Notes: generated by a model not told the origin, from the sequence alone. A DNA stretch of 64,000 nucleotides from Folioceros fuciformis (GCA_049999805.1 JBNGIO010006396.1:1-64000); one strand, 5' to 3'. Numbered from the stretch's first letter, positions 8,984 to 20,800 are shown. Numbers and translations: made by a program.

Positions 8984-10519
8984 TCAATGGCCTGCTGAGT
9001 CATCGTCACCCTCAGATGATGATGACTTCGAGGTCATCAGGCTGAGTCCCGCACCTGTTGCGAGTATAGCAGCCACCACTCCAAGAGAGACCTCAGTTGG
9101 GACGTGAAGACCGAAATACTCTGCCACCAGCTTGGAGCCGATGAACCCGAGGACAGTGCCCACTGCAGGCTGCAGATACTCGAGCTCGGCCATGCTGGAG
9201 AAGATCACTGTGTAGAGCGATCTGAGGCCGAGAATTGCGAAGATGTTGGATGAGAAAACTATGAAAGGATCCCTTGTGACTCCGAGGACAGCTGGAATGG
9301 AATCTATAGCGAAGGCAACATCACTGAGCTCTAGTATGATGACTGTGAGTAGGAGAGGAGTAGCCCGTTGCACGCCGTCCACAGCAGTGAAGAACTTGTT
9401 CCCGTCGTAGGTCGGGGATACTGGGACGAGTTTCTGGCAAGTTTTCACTACAAAGTTGTCAGATAGGTCGTCGTCGTCATCACCCTCGTCCTTCCCAGCC
9501 AGGATCTTGTAAGCTGTGAACAACAAAATGCCTGCAAAAACAAGACTGACGCCCTCGAATCTCTGAACTGTGGCAACTCCAAGGCCTATCATGATTGCTC
9601 TGAACACAACAGCGCCAGCTAGCCCGTAAGTGAGTACACGGCTCTGAAATTGAACGGGGACTCGAAAGTAGTTGAAGATAAGGACAAACACAAACAAATT
9701 GTCCACCGAAAGGCTCTGTTCCAGAAGGTATCCGGCAAAGAACTCGGAAGCCTTCCCACTCCCCTCCCTCAAGGCAACAAGGCCCCCAAACGCAGCAGCA
9801 GATCCAAACCAGAAGGCAACCGTCTTCAAGGCAGATGCTGTATCCGACGCCGCTGTCTCTTGGGCAGGACCCGGATCCCCAATCTCCCCCACAGATGACA
9901 CAGTTTGCGCAGCCACCTCCACTGTCTCCGCCACAGCTTCAGCAGTGCTCTGCGCAACCACCTCAACTTTCTCCACAACAGCTTCAGCGGTGCTATGTGC
10001 CACCTCCGTCACAACCTCTACAGTGGATTGAACCAATTCTAATCCACTAGATGCAGCCTCCGTCACAATTCCAACTACTGTATGCACCGCACTTTCCTGC
10101 GCTTCACCTTCATGCGCATCATCTCCCTGTAAGTCACTTCCTTGCGCCTCCTTTCCCTGGACCGCACTTTCCGGCACAACATCCTCCGGCGGGCTGGAAT
10201 GAGGACTGGCAATCCCGTTCTCTCCTCGGTCGGGTCGACGTAACCGGGCAGAATTCTCCCTCCCCAATCCCTCTTCCGTCGCCACAGACGCCCTCCCCTC
10301 GTCATCTCTCAGGCAGAAAAGCGCCGAATCCTTCCCGCCAAACCGCGATCTAACATGCTGCCACCGGCAACTGCGCGGAGAAAGCGTCACCACGAAATCA
10401 GCACCAAACTCCCTCGCACACTGCCTCCTCCCCCTCTTCTCCCCCTGCCATACCGTCCCGAACCCCAGCCTAAGCAGGCAAAACGAACCCGCGGCGGCCA
10501 TCACCAGCTCCAGCAACAA
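8984..10519 (-). CDS. TERC: TerC-family integral membrane protein, chloroplastic
   Basis: Thylakoid membrane protein needed for thylakoid biogenesis and membrane protein insertion in plants. The intronless 511-residue frame has an N-terminal serine/arginine-rich extension consistent with a transit peptide. A long acidic, Ala/Val/Glu-rich linker (about residues 125-225) contains the near-repeat STAEAVVEKVEVVAQ / STAEAVAETVEVAAQ. The TerC core follows: AFWFGSAAAFGG, FFAGYLLEQSLSVDNLFVF, ALAGAVVFRAIMIGLG-like helices, a central Asp-rich loop (GKDEGDDDDDLSD), ILELSDVAFAIDSIPAVLGVTRDPFIVFSSNIFAILGLRSLY and a C-terminal helix. The paired LSVDNLF and SDVAFAIDS acidic motifs are diagnostic. Met1 and Met7 are both possible starts. 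The stop lies 94 bases below the end of ALG13 territory, so the two minus-strand genes are tightly packed. Confidence 0.93.
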   Translation of the reverse strand: MLLELVMAAAGSFCLLRLGFGTVWQGEKRGRRQCAREFGADFVVTLSPRSCRWQHVRSRFGGKDSALFCLRDDEGRASVATEEGLGRENSARLRRPDRGENGIASPHSSPPEDVVPESAVQGKEAQGSDLQGDDAHEGEAQESAVHTVVGIVTEAASSGLELVQSTVEVVTEVAHSTAEAVVEKVEVVAQSTAEAVAETVEVAAQTVSSVGEIGDPGPAQETAASDTASALKTVAFWFGSAAAFGGLVALREGSGKASEFFAGYLLEQSLSVDNLFVFVLIFNYFRVPVQFQSRVLTYGLAGAVVFRAIMIGLGVATVQRFEGVSLVFAGILLFTAYKILAGKDEGDDDDDLSDNFVVKTCQKLVPVSPTYDGNKFFTAVDGVQRATPLLLTVIILELSDVAFAIDSIPAVLGVTRDPFIVFSSNIFAILGLRSLYTVIFSSMAELEYLQPAVGTVLGFIGSKLVAEYFGLHVPTEVSLGVVAAILATGAGLSLMTSKSSSSEGDDDSAGH

Positions 10520-10612
10520 TGCAGCCTCCCTTCCACGTACAACACACCGCTTTCCACCGAACCCTAGCCTACATCACACAATCGCGCACTCCCCAACCCC
10601 GGCCTCTGGAGA

Positions 10613-11137
10613 TCAAAATCCAAGAAACCAATCCAAGCTCCGCACCATCGCTTTGGGGGACGAAGGCGGATAAGGCACCAAATCCTTCACATCCATGATC
10701 CGCAATACGTCCAGCAGCGTGGTAGGCGTGGCCCGCACCAGATGCTTCCTGCGGGCAAGCTCATGCGCGAGCTCGGCCTGGTGGTTGTCCATGAGCGCCT
10801 CATTCACCACCACCACCAGAGGCGCGCCGGCCCGCAACGCCTCGAACACACTCCCCGACCCTGCGTGGCTGATCACCAGGTCCGCCGCCCGAATGTGCTG
10901 CAAGATGTCGGGCGCAGGGGCGAAGGCGAAGAAGTCCACCGCCAAGTCCCCGCTCCTCCTCACCTGCTGCTGCCTGCGCGGGAGATAGGCACCGCGACCG
11001 AGCTGGATGACAAGCGAGGTGAAGCCGCGGGCCTGCAGCTCTGCTCGGAAGGCGGGCGCATCCACGGCTGCCACCAGTGCGTCGAAGGAAGTGGTTCCCA
11101 CGGTCACGAACACGCGGCGATCCTGTGCACCGCTCAT
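10613..11137 (-). CDS. ALG13: UDP-GlcNAc transferase subunit ALG13 homologue
   Basis: Catalytic subunit of the ALG13/ALG14 complex on the cytosolic ER face, which adds the second GlcNAc to dolichol-PP-GlcNAc in N-glycan assembly. The 174-residue intronless frame shows the GT-B C-domain signatures: VFVTVGTTSFDALV at the N-terminus, SLVIQLGRGAY, DILQHIRAADLVISHAGSGS and LVVVVNEALMDNHQAELA near the UDP-GlcNAc site. Length matches plant and yeast ALG13 (about 170-200 aa). There is no signal peptide, as expected for a soluble subunit tethered by ALG14. The start at 11137 (MSGAQDRR) fits the family start a few residues before VFVTVGTT. Confidence 0.92.
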   Translation of the reverse strand: MSGAQDRRVFVTVGTTSFDALVAAVDAPAFRAELQARGFTSLVIQLGRGAYLPRRQQQVRRSGDLAVDFFAFAPAPDILQHIRAADLVISHAGSGSVFEALRAGAPLVVVVNEALMDNHQAELAHELARRKHLVRATPTTLLDVLRIMDVKDLVPYPPSSPKAMVRSLDWFLGF

Positions 11138-12637
11138 TGCAGATCACGGCCTGATGACCTACGCCTTGTCCCCTGCCACCAACATCTGCGCAGTCGACCG
11201 TATGGATGTGCACCTACAATTGGGGAAAGAATAAATAACGTTTTGAGACGACTGCTACGGCCGGAGGACTTTTGTGTATAAGCCTTCCTTGACTGCTGTG
11301 AAAAGGATACGTTCTTCTTTACATAGAAACAAACAGACAAACAAAAAGTGTTGTACTAGATAGGGTAAAGAATAAGATTAAAACCAGGTAGTATGACCAA
11401 GAGGAACAATTTTTATGTATCATTGTCACCCTCAATTGACTGAGTTCTTATCTAGACTTGTATGGAAGTTGTTGATATGTGGAACCCTTATTGAATGAAT
11501 GCTTGTCTAGTTAGAGGCACTTTTGAGTGATAGCTAAATCAAGGACTTGGCTATGTGACGTGACTAGTATTCCTTCCTACTATGTTAAGAGGCTGAGGTC
11601 TTTGTTCTCATAAGCAAGCTTATGTGCACCAGTGACATTCATTGGGAGTTAGGCCTTACATAGTCCCATTGTAGTCTCCTGCTTCGTCACTAGGAATTTC
11701 TCATTTTGTAGTCCTTCATCCTAGCAATATTGGCTATCTTGCTCTCTTTTGGTTCGCTTTGCTATTGAGAATCCATGATAATCATAAAGTTGGAAGTACA
11801 TCCATAAAAGGAGCAAACAAAGTTGATACAGCTAGCTAAATGCTCACCTACACCCTTAAGCATTTCAAAGATGGGCATTTGTGAGGCATTGTTGAAAGTG
11901 CATCTTCACCCAAACTTGCAAAGCCACTCAATCCCGAAAATGGCTTAATCGACTTGCAGAATCACCTCTCAATGCTCAAGTGATAGACTTTGTAGCTTGT
12001 CCCAGAAATGCTTTAATGGGCTTGTAGAATCCCCCCCCCGTGTTCAAACAATAGACTTAAAGCTTGTCCTAGAAACGGTTTAATGGGCATGCGAAACCAA
12101 GGTTTAGGGCTCAACTATAGACTTGCAGTGTCTAAGAGTAGCTACTCCCAACTGGTCAAGACAAAGGTGGCACTAGAAGTGCTGTTGAGGTTGAATCAAG
12201 TTGCACTTATATAAAATGGTCTTGAAAGCGATGATAAAGCATATAAGAAAAACCATCCGAAGGAAGACATGAAGGAGTTGTAAGTGTTTGGTTGAAGACA
12301 TTCGACCACCATGTCTAAATGAAAGGTCTCCTTCGAGATGAAGTCACAAATCACCTACAAAAATGGAGTTCCCTAGGTGAAGGGCATGAAGCCAGCAACA
12401 ACAACAATCTTCTTAGAGGCTACCTTAACTAGATGTGGGTGTAGAGCTCAAGCAACAGGAACATACTCCTTAACTTGACACATTGAGATGCAAGTCTCTA
12501 ACCCATGTGGTAAGGTGCTTGAGGTGCCCTCTCTAAAGAGTTTAGGATAAGCATATTAAAGTACTCTTATTACTATAAGATGGGATATAGAAACTATGTT
12601 GGCTATGGATTTCCTCCAAGAATCAACCATGAATAAC
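11138..12637. other. Gene-free AT-rich spacer
   Basis: Upstream flank of ALG13 (rightward) and 3' flank of the rhamnogalacturonan lyase (leftward). No domain on either strand. A short near-duplicate theme (subject to one-base changes) occurs around 11930..12110, where phrases like caatagacttgcag/cttgtcc recur, but no clear element is defined. Confidence 0.4.
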
Positions 12638-15600
12638 TCAAGGTCCTTCTAGACGAAGGTAATCATACATTACCCCATTAAATGGACCTGAACATTTTCT
12701 TTGGGTTAGAAACAAAACATTGGCTCCTGCTTTCAACCAAGAAGGAGATACATCTACATTCCACAAGACATACAACCCATGTATTCCATGACGTGCTATA
12801 GCGTTATCTTTGCCAAATTGCATTGTATCAAAATGTGGTTTGTAACATGAACTATTGTTGAAGCGAACCTACATACAATAACATGTCAAAAGGCATTCTC
12901 AACCCAAGTTAAAAGGATTTTTTTTCAGCTATTAAGAGTTTGTAGAACATCATCAACCTGAAGAGCTGCATTCGTCGCTGAAGCTAGAGCTATACGAAGC
13001 ATATATACTCCATTTGCAACAACAGATTCCATGTCAAATCTCACTTCCCAAGTAGTAGGTGCATAGTTGTTACCACAAACAAGCCTAAAATAGATGTCCC
13101 ATTTAGTCTTAGCAAATTGATTGTTCAATTTAAGGTTTAAGGTCTAGGGTTTATTTGAAAGCAACAATTTAGAGTTTAAGGCTTATTTGAAAGCAACAAT
13201 TTAGGGTTTAGGGTTTAAGGCTTACTTGAAAGCAACAATTTAGGGTTTAGGGTTTAAAGCTTACTTGAAAGCAACAATTTAGGGTTTATTTGAAAGCAAC
13301 AAAAAGCGCACAGTCATAATAACAAGATATAATAACAAGATAGTGATACCTGCATGCATGAATGAAAAACCAATCCTTTCTCCAATCACTCTTTCCGATA
13401 GTGAAGACTAAACCTTGAGATGGATATAGTTCACTGTATCTATCCCACAAACCATATTGTCGATACCTAGAACAAAAATCGAATTTTCTTAACAATGTAT
13501 TTTGATTTACATATACGATGTTCATTAAAATAATGCTATTCAAGGATATAAAGGTTGACTACTTCTCATTGTGGTTGATGAAAAGTCTATTAATGTATTT
13601 TAGATTCGCATTCGGAATATGGAACTCTTTTGCTGAACGATCTGGGGAGCCGATTTCCCAGATAGTCAATCCAATTCGAGGCAATGTGAACACAAGATCT
13701 CCTAATTCTTCGACAATCCCTATCACGCAAATAAAACATTAGCTTCAATGTGAGAAACATATTCTTCAAAACAGTAGATAGCACATCAAGCAAGAGAAGG
13801 AGAACCTGGATTGATAGTTATGGGGCCATGTTTATAATCACCCAAAAATCCTGGTACCCATCCATATAAATCATATGTACTAGCTCTCACATTTTTAATA
13901 GTGAAAACACCTTGCTCATCGGTTCGAGTCCAAAATTGATATCCCTGTCAATACTATATCTTGTCAATTCATCTATCATTATTTAAATTTTATGTGATTT
14001 TAATGCATATTATATTTCTCAAATTATTGTTTTGGAACTTTAGATCAATTTAGTAGGTGTTGATAATTGTTAACAAAAAATCATAATTGTTTTACGAAAA
14101 AAAAAGAGATTAAATCTGTACTAGGCTGCCCGAGATTACAATGGTAACAAATCGGGATCCACACCACGAAAAAATAAAAAAAAAGGAACTTTGAGTACCT
14201 TACTTTCTGTTTGCCATGATGCTAACTCCCCTTGGTTTGCTAATCCTATGTAAGCAAACTTAGCAGGAATATTATTTAACCACAAAAACCTGAATAAAAA
14301 GATGTATATTTCTAAGTTTTACATCAACATTGTGTGCTAATCAAAGAGCTAATCAAGAATTGATTTTTTCAAATCAACTTGTTTATGTGTAATATGAATA
14401 TGAAATAATGCAGTAGTGAAAATATGATTATTATTACTTGTCTTGTAAGGATAATTTTCCCGAAACTGACCCACGGTCATGGGCTTGAGCAAAACTAGAA
14501 GAAGCAGGCCATGCATAAGGCCAGGCATTTTGTTCAACGAACCCCTGCACACTTCAAAGTCCATATACTTGTTAGCCCTAAATCCTCAATTCTATATAGT
14601 TGTCAACCTTAAACCATTTATACTTGTTAACCCTAAACCCTAAATGCTAAAGATTTGTAAACCCTAAATGATAAACGGTTGTAAACCCTAAACCCTAAAT
14701 GCTAAATACTTAAAACCCTAAATGCTAAATACTTCTAAACCCTACATGCTAAATACTAGTAAACCCTAAATGATAAACGGTTGTAAACCCTAAACCCTAA
14801 ATGCTAAATACTTAAAACCCTAAATGCTAAATACTTCTAAACCCTACATGCTAAATACTAGTAAACCCTANNNNNNNNNNNNNNNNNNNNNNNNNNNNNN
14901 NNNNNNNNNNNNNNNNNNNNNNNNNNNNNNNNNNNNNNNNNNNNNNNNNNNNNNNNNNNNNNNNNNNNNNAAATACTAGTAAACCCTATATGCTAAATAC
15001 TTGTAAACCCTAAATGCTAAATACTTGTAAACCCTAAATGCTAAATACTTGTTAACGCTAAATGCTAAATACTTGTTAACCCTAAACGCCAAATACTTGT
15101 TAATGCTAAATAATTATCAATCCTAAACCCTGTGTGCTTGTTAATCTTGAACCCTATGCTTATTAACCCTAAACCCAAACTGCTTGTTAATCTTGAACCC
15201 TATGCTTACTAACCCTAAACCCTAAATACTTATCAACTGTGAACCCTATATACCTGTTAANNNNNNNNNNNNNNNNNNNNNNNNNNNNNNNNNNNNNNNN
15301 NNNNNNNNNNNNNNNNNNNNNNNNNNNNNNNNNNNNNNNNNNNNNNNNNNNNNNNNNNNNACCCTATATACCTGTTAACCCTAAACCCTAGATACTTATT
15401 AGTCATAAACCCTAAACCCTAAACTCTAAAACCAATTTATATATAATATTGCATATAAGTAGAATTACTACATCTTAGTGATTATCTTCACCTTTTGCTT
15501 AGCGTCCTCCCAAAGAAGTGGAACATGGTTTTCAGAATTTGTACAATTCAAATAAATAAATACTGGACCGAAAACCTTTTCCCACGACTCCCCACATTGA

Positions 15601-17229
15601 AAATGAGCTAGACATGCTGACCCCACATAATGGGCACTATGAAACATCTGTGCATACATGCAATAAAATTGAGAGTTTGAAAAAATAAAAATAAAAATTA
15701 CATTTTTTAAAACTATTAAGATATACCAAAACTTACACAAAGACAAGTAGGTCCAACATGAGATGTTAGATTATACTTAGTTGGGCCTCCATTGCAAAAT
15801 TCTTGACTTCCTTTGATTATCCAAAACCCCATCTTTGGGTTTGAGCTAATCCAGCCGTGCACATGATTATCTTGGTTCTCGCAAGAGTATTGATACTTAT
15901 CGTCAACCTGTTCTCTCCATCAAGTTTATAAAATTTCACAAAATTAAGCGACATACGTAATTAATTACCAATGACGCTCACCTCTCCTCGTAGAGCTGGA
16001 TTTGATGGATTAAGCAGCAACACAGCCTCTCGAAATGCAAGTTGTTGACAATTTCGTGACAATAAATCATCAGGCGATGGCATTATTCTTTGCTTAGTAT
16101 CAGCCAAAGCCATGTACTTAAACCTACATCGAGTTGAATAAAAGTTAAAACGTGAAGGGTTCGACATTAAATCAAACACCCATTTTAATTTCTACCAAAC
16201 AACGATTTTATTATGATTTTGTCAACAACCTATCCTTGCGAAGCTTAAATGTGATGCGCGTTTGGTTTAAACTAAACTCAGGCCAGCTTGCAACCTTACT
16301 ATAGATAGCATATGAATAGAACCCCGAGCTTCCTCTACAAAGCACAAATCTAAATCATGAACAACAATAACCGTAAGTAGGAACTCAATAATCTAGACAC
16401 AAGCTATTAAAATTTATAATAATTAAAAAAGATTTTTTTCACGGGACTTAACCGTCTTTCAATGTTTAAAGGTACCGCATTACTTCCAAGCTCATAAATT
16501 CTTGTAAATGATAACTCCACTTTATCTCCATTATCATAAATAATATCGAACCGAGTTGCATTTGGTCTGCGATAGCAATAACTTAGAGATAAAAAAATGC
16601 AAAAAATATAATCCTACCTTAATACAAATGCAGAGAACACAAGATTTGGTTGCTGGTTGCTTACACATCAAAAATATCATTTCCACTAGGTGCATTCCAA
16701 TTTAAGTCCCAATATCTATTTTTAGAATAATTTAATTATTTTTTCAACCAAATATAAAGCATAATGAAAAGCCTTGATTATTGGGTTCAACTACTCATTC
16801 ATGAAATCAACAACACTTCAAAATAATAATAGTAAAAATCACAAAAAACAACTTTGAACATTTTATTCATTAACTTCTTTTTACAAAAATCAAATACATG
16901 CAGTACTAAAATAATACTCCTTCACTTAATCCGAATTCTTTTCTTCTGGAAAAAAAAAAAATACCCTCTATTATGCTCTTTATTTAAAACTTCAAGAATG
17001 TTACTTAAGCCTCCATATTTGATGCCAGTTATAAGTCCACCAGGTTTTGAAAATGTGATGGAGAGAATACCATTCTCCAAAATTAGCTGATTAAGAAAAG
17101 AAATTAGGGATATTTTTTGTTTTTTGGAAAATGAATGAATAAATTCATGACAATAATCCACTCTCTCACATGATTGTCTTGCTCCAAGATGTTGACGTCT
17201 GAATCCAAGCCATGACGGAAATTAGCCAT
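12638..17229 (-). CDS. Rhamnogalacturonan lyase, PL4 family, 15 exons
   Basis: Cleaves rhamnogalacturonan I of pectin by beta-elimination. Exons (minus): 17229..17170, 17086..16965, 16715..16665, 16566..16453, 16334..16230, 16123..15982, 15907..15737, 15647..15492, 14544..14438, 14289..14199, 13944..13806, 13719..13563, 13466..13350, 13084..12958, 12868..12638. All junctions are GT-AG, every phase agrees, total 629 aa, the usual length. Landmarks: EHNRGYWDLNWNAPSG, RGSSGFYSYAIY, FKYMALAD, DNHVHGWISSNP, SAHYVGSACLAHF, GESWEKVFGPVF (N-terminal catalytic beta-domain), RGSVSGKL and GYQFWTRTDEQG (FnIII-like), YGLWDRYSELYP, TTWEVRFDM, DNAIARHGIHGLY and the terminal MYDYLRLEGP (CBM-like). No N-terminal signal peptide is seen (starts MANFRHGLDSD). 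No stop or frameshift. Intron 8 is long (about 0.95 kb), telomere-repeat-rich and holds two assembly gaps. Confidence 0.93.
13130..13292. repeat. Tandem repeat with telomere-like TTTAGGG core in RG lyase intron 13
   Basis: About three to four imperfect units of roughly 50 bp, each combining (tt)tagggtttagggttt with cttacttgaaagcaacaa. They lie wholly inside the intron between 13350 and 13084. Confidence 0.7.
14871..14970. other. Assembly gap (100 N)
   Basis: Lies in the telomere-like repeat. The left flank (ctaaatactagtaaaccct) recurs at the start of the right flank. Confidence 0.95.
15261..15360. other. Assembly gap (100 N)
   Basis: The 18-base phrase accctatatacctgttaa occurs at both edges of the gap. 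Confidence 0.95.
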
Positions 17230-17870
17230 TTTTGAAATTAGTAAGAGAAATTCGCTTCAAGGTTGCGTGTGATGTGTGATGTGTGATGCGTGATTCGTGA
17301 TTTTTTAGGGTTGGGAGGATCCAGGTGTGACGAATTTGAATTCGTGGAGGCTTGAAATATGAAATATGAAATGCGAAATGCATGGGGTAGTAGTTGCTTG
17401 CAAGTCTTGGCATTTATAGCATAGGCATGTACAGTACTAGAGTACGGTAAATCGTGAGCGACGGTGGCAGGCCTGTGTGTTGTTAGCGGTTATCCTGTTA
17501 GTGTGGAGTCAAGGGAAGCGGAAAGGGGGCCGGGAGCCGGTGGGGCCCCGGCCCTAATCATCTTCGGACTGAGCAACACGGTGTTGGCGCCCACATCTCT
17601 CCCACACAATTTCCACTGCCTTGCACGCCCCAGGCGCACGCAGCAGCGATTTGCAACCCCAGGCTGTGTGCGCTCCTTGGCGCTGAGCAGGCCGGGACGA
17701 TGGTGGGTCGCTTCCGCCACGCTCCCGCCCCGCGCACTGAGCGTCCGCAGCGGCAGCCGCAGCGTGGAGACGGTTGCGCGACACACCGCCTGGTTCCAAT
17801 GGAGTAGCCCGCGGAGCTCACTTTCCATGGCAGTGGATGGCAGCAGCAGCATCGAGGTCTCAGCGGCGTG
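17230..17870. promoter_or_regulatory. Shared head-to-head promoter of RG lyase and the BRUTUS-like gene
   Basis: Only 641 bases separate the two divergent start codons (17229 minus, 17871 plus). The left half is AT-rich with a (tgtga)-type simple repeat at about 17265..17300. The right half is GC-rich and would be the 5' leader of the BRUTUS-like gene. Confidence 0.55.
17412..17418 (-). promoter_or_regulatory. TATA box of the RG lyase gene
   Basis: The plus strand reads atttata, i.e. TATAAAT on the minus strand, about 185 bases upstream of the RG lyase ATG at 17229. Transcription would be expected to begin about 30 bases below it, near 17385. Confidence 0.5.
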
Positions 17871-20800
17871 ATGGCGACTCCGGTGGCGCTGTCCTGTGCG
17901 ACATCGGCGCTGCCCTCGTCTTCTTCCTCGACGGGACAGGGCCATGGCCAGGGTCAGGGTCAAGGTCAAGGCCGCGGCCCCGTCTCCCCGCCTCCCTTCA
18001 TCGAGCTGCTCTACTTTCACAAGGCGATCCGGGCGGAGCTGGAGCGGTTGCACCAGGATGCCCTCGCCGTGGAGCATGGGAGTGAACGGGAGGTGCGGGC
18101 GCTCGTCGATCGATACTTCTTCCTGCTCTCCATCTATAATCACCACAGTAAAGTGGAGGATGAGGTAGCGGCGTTTTAGGTCAATTTTGGGAAAATGGAG
18201 TTTTGTGATGTCTGGGAGGGAGGCTCAAGTGCATGCGGGCTGCAGGTCCTGTTCGCGGCGTTGGATCTTCGTGTCAAGAACGTTGCTTCTGCGTACTTGC
18301 TCGAGCATCAGGTGGCATCGAATTTGTTTGATCAGATGTCCGCTCATCTGACCGCGGCGTTGAAGGAGAAGGGGAATGTTTCTGCTCACCTCCGCCGAGA
18401 CATTATCGGGTGTGCGGAAGCCATTCAGACTACTCTCAATCAGCATTTGTCGAAGGAGGAGGAACATGTGAGTGGGTTTGGAATGCCAGCTGGGAGATTC
18501 CGGTCTGGCTGAGGTACTGATTCAGTTCATGCTTTACTCGGCAGGTGTTCCCGCTTCTTTTTCGGCATTTCAATCATGAAGAGCAAGCAGCTTTAGTGTG
18601 GCAGTTCATATGTAGCTTTCCGGTGAACTTGATGGAGAAATTTCTGCCCTGGCTTGCGTCGTCTCTGTCTCTGGAAGAGAAGAACCAGATGGTTGCCTGC
18701 CTGCAAGAGATTGTCCCGAGGGAGGAGTTACTTCAAAAGGTGTTTTCTCGTCTGGAGGTTTTGAACTTTCCGATCGCTGCGGATTATTTTTGCTGTGCTC
18801 TGAAAGATTTCGAAATTTCTTGTGTATGCGGAAAAAGGTTGTTTCGACCTGGCTGGAGGGGGGTGCTATGGCAACGGAGCTCAGAGGTCCTGGAAGCATG
18901 TCCTTGTTATCCATTTGCTCTGAGTCCTTTTGGGAGCTGGTACAGGAGTCTTCCAATGGCAGGATGGAGGACAGTTCTGCCCTCTATTGTCAGGATGATG
19001 GCTCACCGGAAATTGTGAACGATCCAAATGATGGAACAGAAGAGATGGATTCAGTTGAGGATGACTGCCAGAAAGAAGCTGGAGGCTTACAAGGGTGTGT
19101 CAAGCTTCCTATTAATGAGCTCCTGTACTGGCATAATGCCATTCGGAAAGAGCTGCAAAAATTTGTCGACGAAGCACATAAATTTGAATTTTCGGATTCA
19201 GTTTCCCCCTCAGCTTTGGCCTCCTTCATTGAACAATTGCAATTTTTGGCAGATGTATGCATATTTCACAGGTGGGACCACTCTTTCGCCACTCTTCCCC
19301 CTTGTTTGATTCACGGATGGGTGTGCCGTAGTGTTGAAAACGCTCTCATTTCAGTGCTGCAGAAGATAATGTCGTCTTCCCAGCTGTTGGCCTGAAAGTG
19401 AAGCGCCCAGTGTCCTACGCGGCAAGGCATGCAGAAGAAGAACAACAGTTTGATGATGCTCGGAAGCTGCTTGCGGATTTTCAGTTTGCTGGACTTGGCA
19501 GTCCTAGAGCATGTGCTATCCACAAAAGGCTGTGTGCTCAGGCAGAGCACATAGTGGAGACAGTCAAACAGCATTTGCTGGATGAAGAAGTCGAGGTGCA
19601 GATTCTGTTTCATGTCGTGATTTGTGTGCATGTAAGGGGACCCATTGCTGGTCCCATAGGTTGTACAATTCAAGAATTTCCTCTCTCAACGTCTCCTCTT
19701 TCAGATTCTACCACTTGCTCGGAAGCACTGCAGTGTGGAGGAGCAGCGGCTAATGCTGTATGAAAGCCTTCGCGTAATGCCACTCAAGTTTTTGGAGAGA
19801 GCGCTCCCTTGGCTTGTTGCAGTACTGACTGAAGACGAGGCCAGAGATATGCTCTGCAACATGCATTTAGCTGGTTAATCTCCTTCCTCGTCTTCACACT
19901 TTCTCCATTTCCTGTTGCTCTCTCCCTACTCTGTATGATCTTCCTTTCCTTCGTCCCCGTGGTGGCCTTCTTGCTAGTATTGTTCTGCCTCGTGGTGCAT
20001 GCCTTTTTCTCCTTGTCTCCTGTGTCCACCATTTAGCTCGGGTACTGTCTTGGTGCTGTCATGGATGTCTTGGAGTTAATGCTTGTATCTGATGTGTGTG
20101 TGTGTGTGCAGCTCCCGACACAGACAAGGCCTTAGTAACACTATTCTCTGGTTGGGCTTGCAAAGGACAACTAAGCAGTTGCATCAAGGCACGTCCATTC
20201 AGGTGTCTGTCAACCTGCTCAGCACATCCTTGTTCAAAAATGCCCGACTCAACCATTGCAGAACTGAAGAACCCTGTGGATAGGCTGGGGAAGTCATCAC
20301 TTGTGGATGACGTTCAAACTCTTGGACAGACATTTGAGAGGCCTGTGAAGCGTGCACGCAATGAAAGGACGGAAGAAAGAGGAGACTTAATCTTCAGCTG
20401 TGGAAATGCTGCACTGCAAGAAGGAACAGGCAAGCCAATGGTCAAGCACATGTGTTGTGCTCCTGAATTAGGCATGAGTCCCATACTTGGAACTGGGGCT
20501 GCGAGGTCAATCGGAAGTGCATGCCGCTCTGTCTTGCATGATGGGCTGCAGGGACAAAGTTCCGGTTCTCTGGGCTCCAGTTTATTTGGCTGGGGTAGCA
20601 CCAGGGGCACTGTCTCAAATGGCCCTCGTCCGAAACCGATTGACCACATCTTTCAGTTTCACAAAGCCATCAAAAAAGACTTAGAATATCTTGATATCGA
20701 ATCTGCCAAGCTCTCTGACTGCGATGATGAATTCCTGAGGCAGTTTAGCGGGAGGTTCACCTTCTTACAAGGTCTTTATCGGGCCCACAGCAATGCCGAA

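Larger units (their letters stand above)
14570..15430. repeat. Degenerate telomere-like repeat tract in RG lyase intron 8
   Basis: Many units of the form aaaccctaaatgctaaatactt(g)t, each holding the plant telomere word AAACCCTA separated by an AT-rich spacer. The tract is broken by two 100-N gaps and lies between exon 8 (ends 15492) and exon 9 (starts 14544). Confidence 0.8.
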
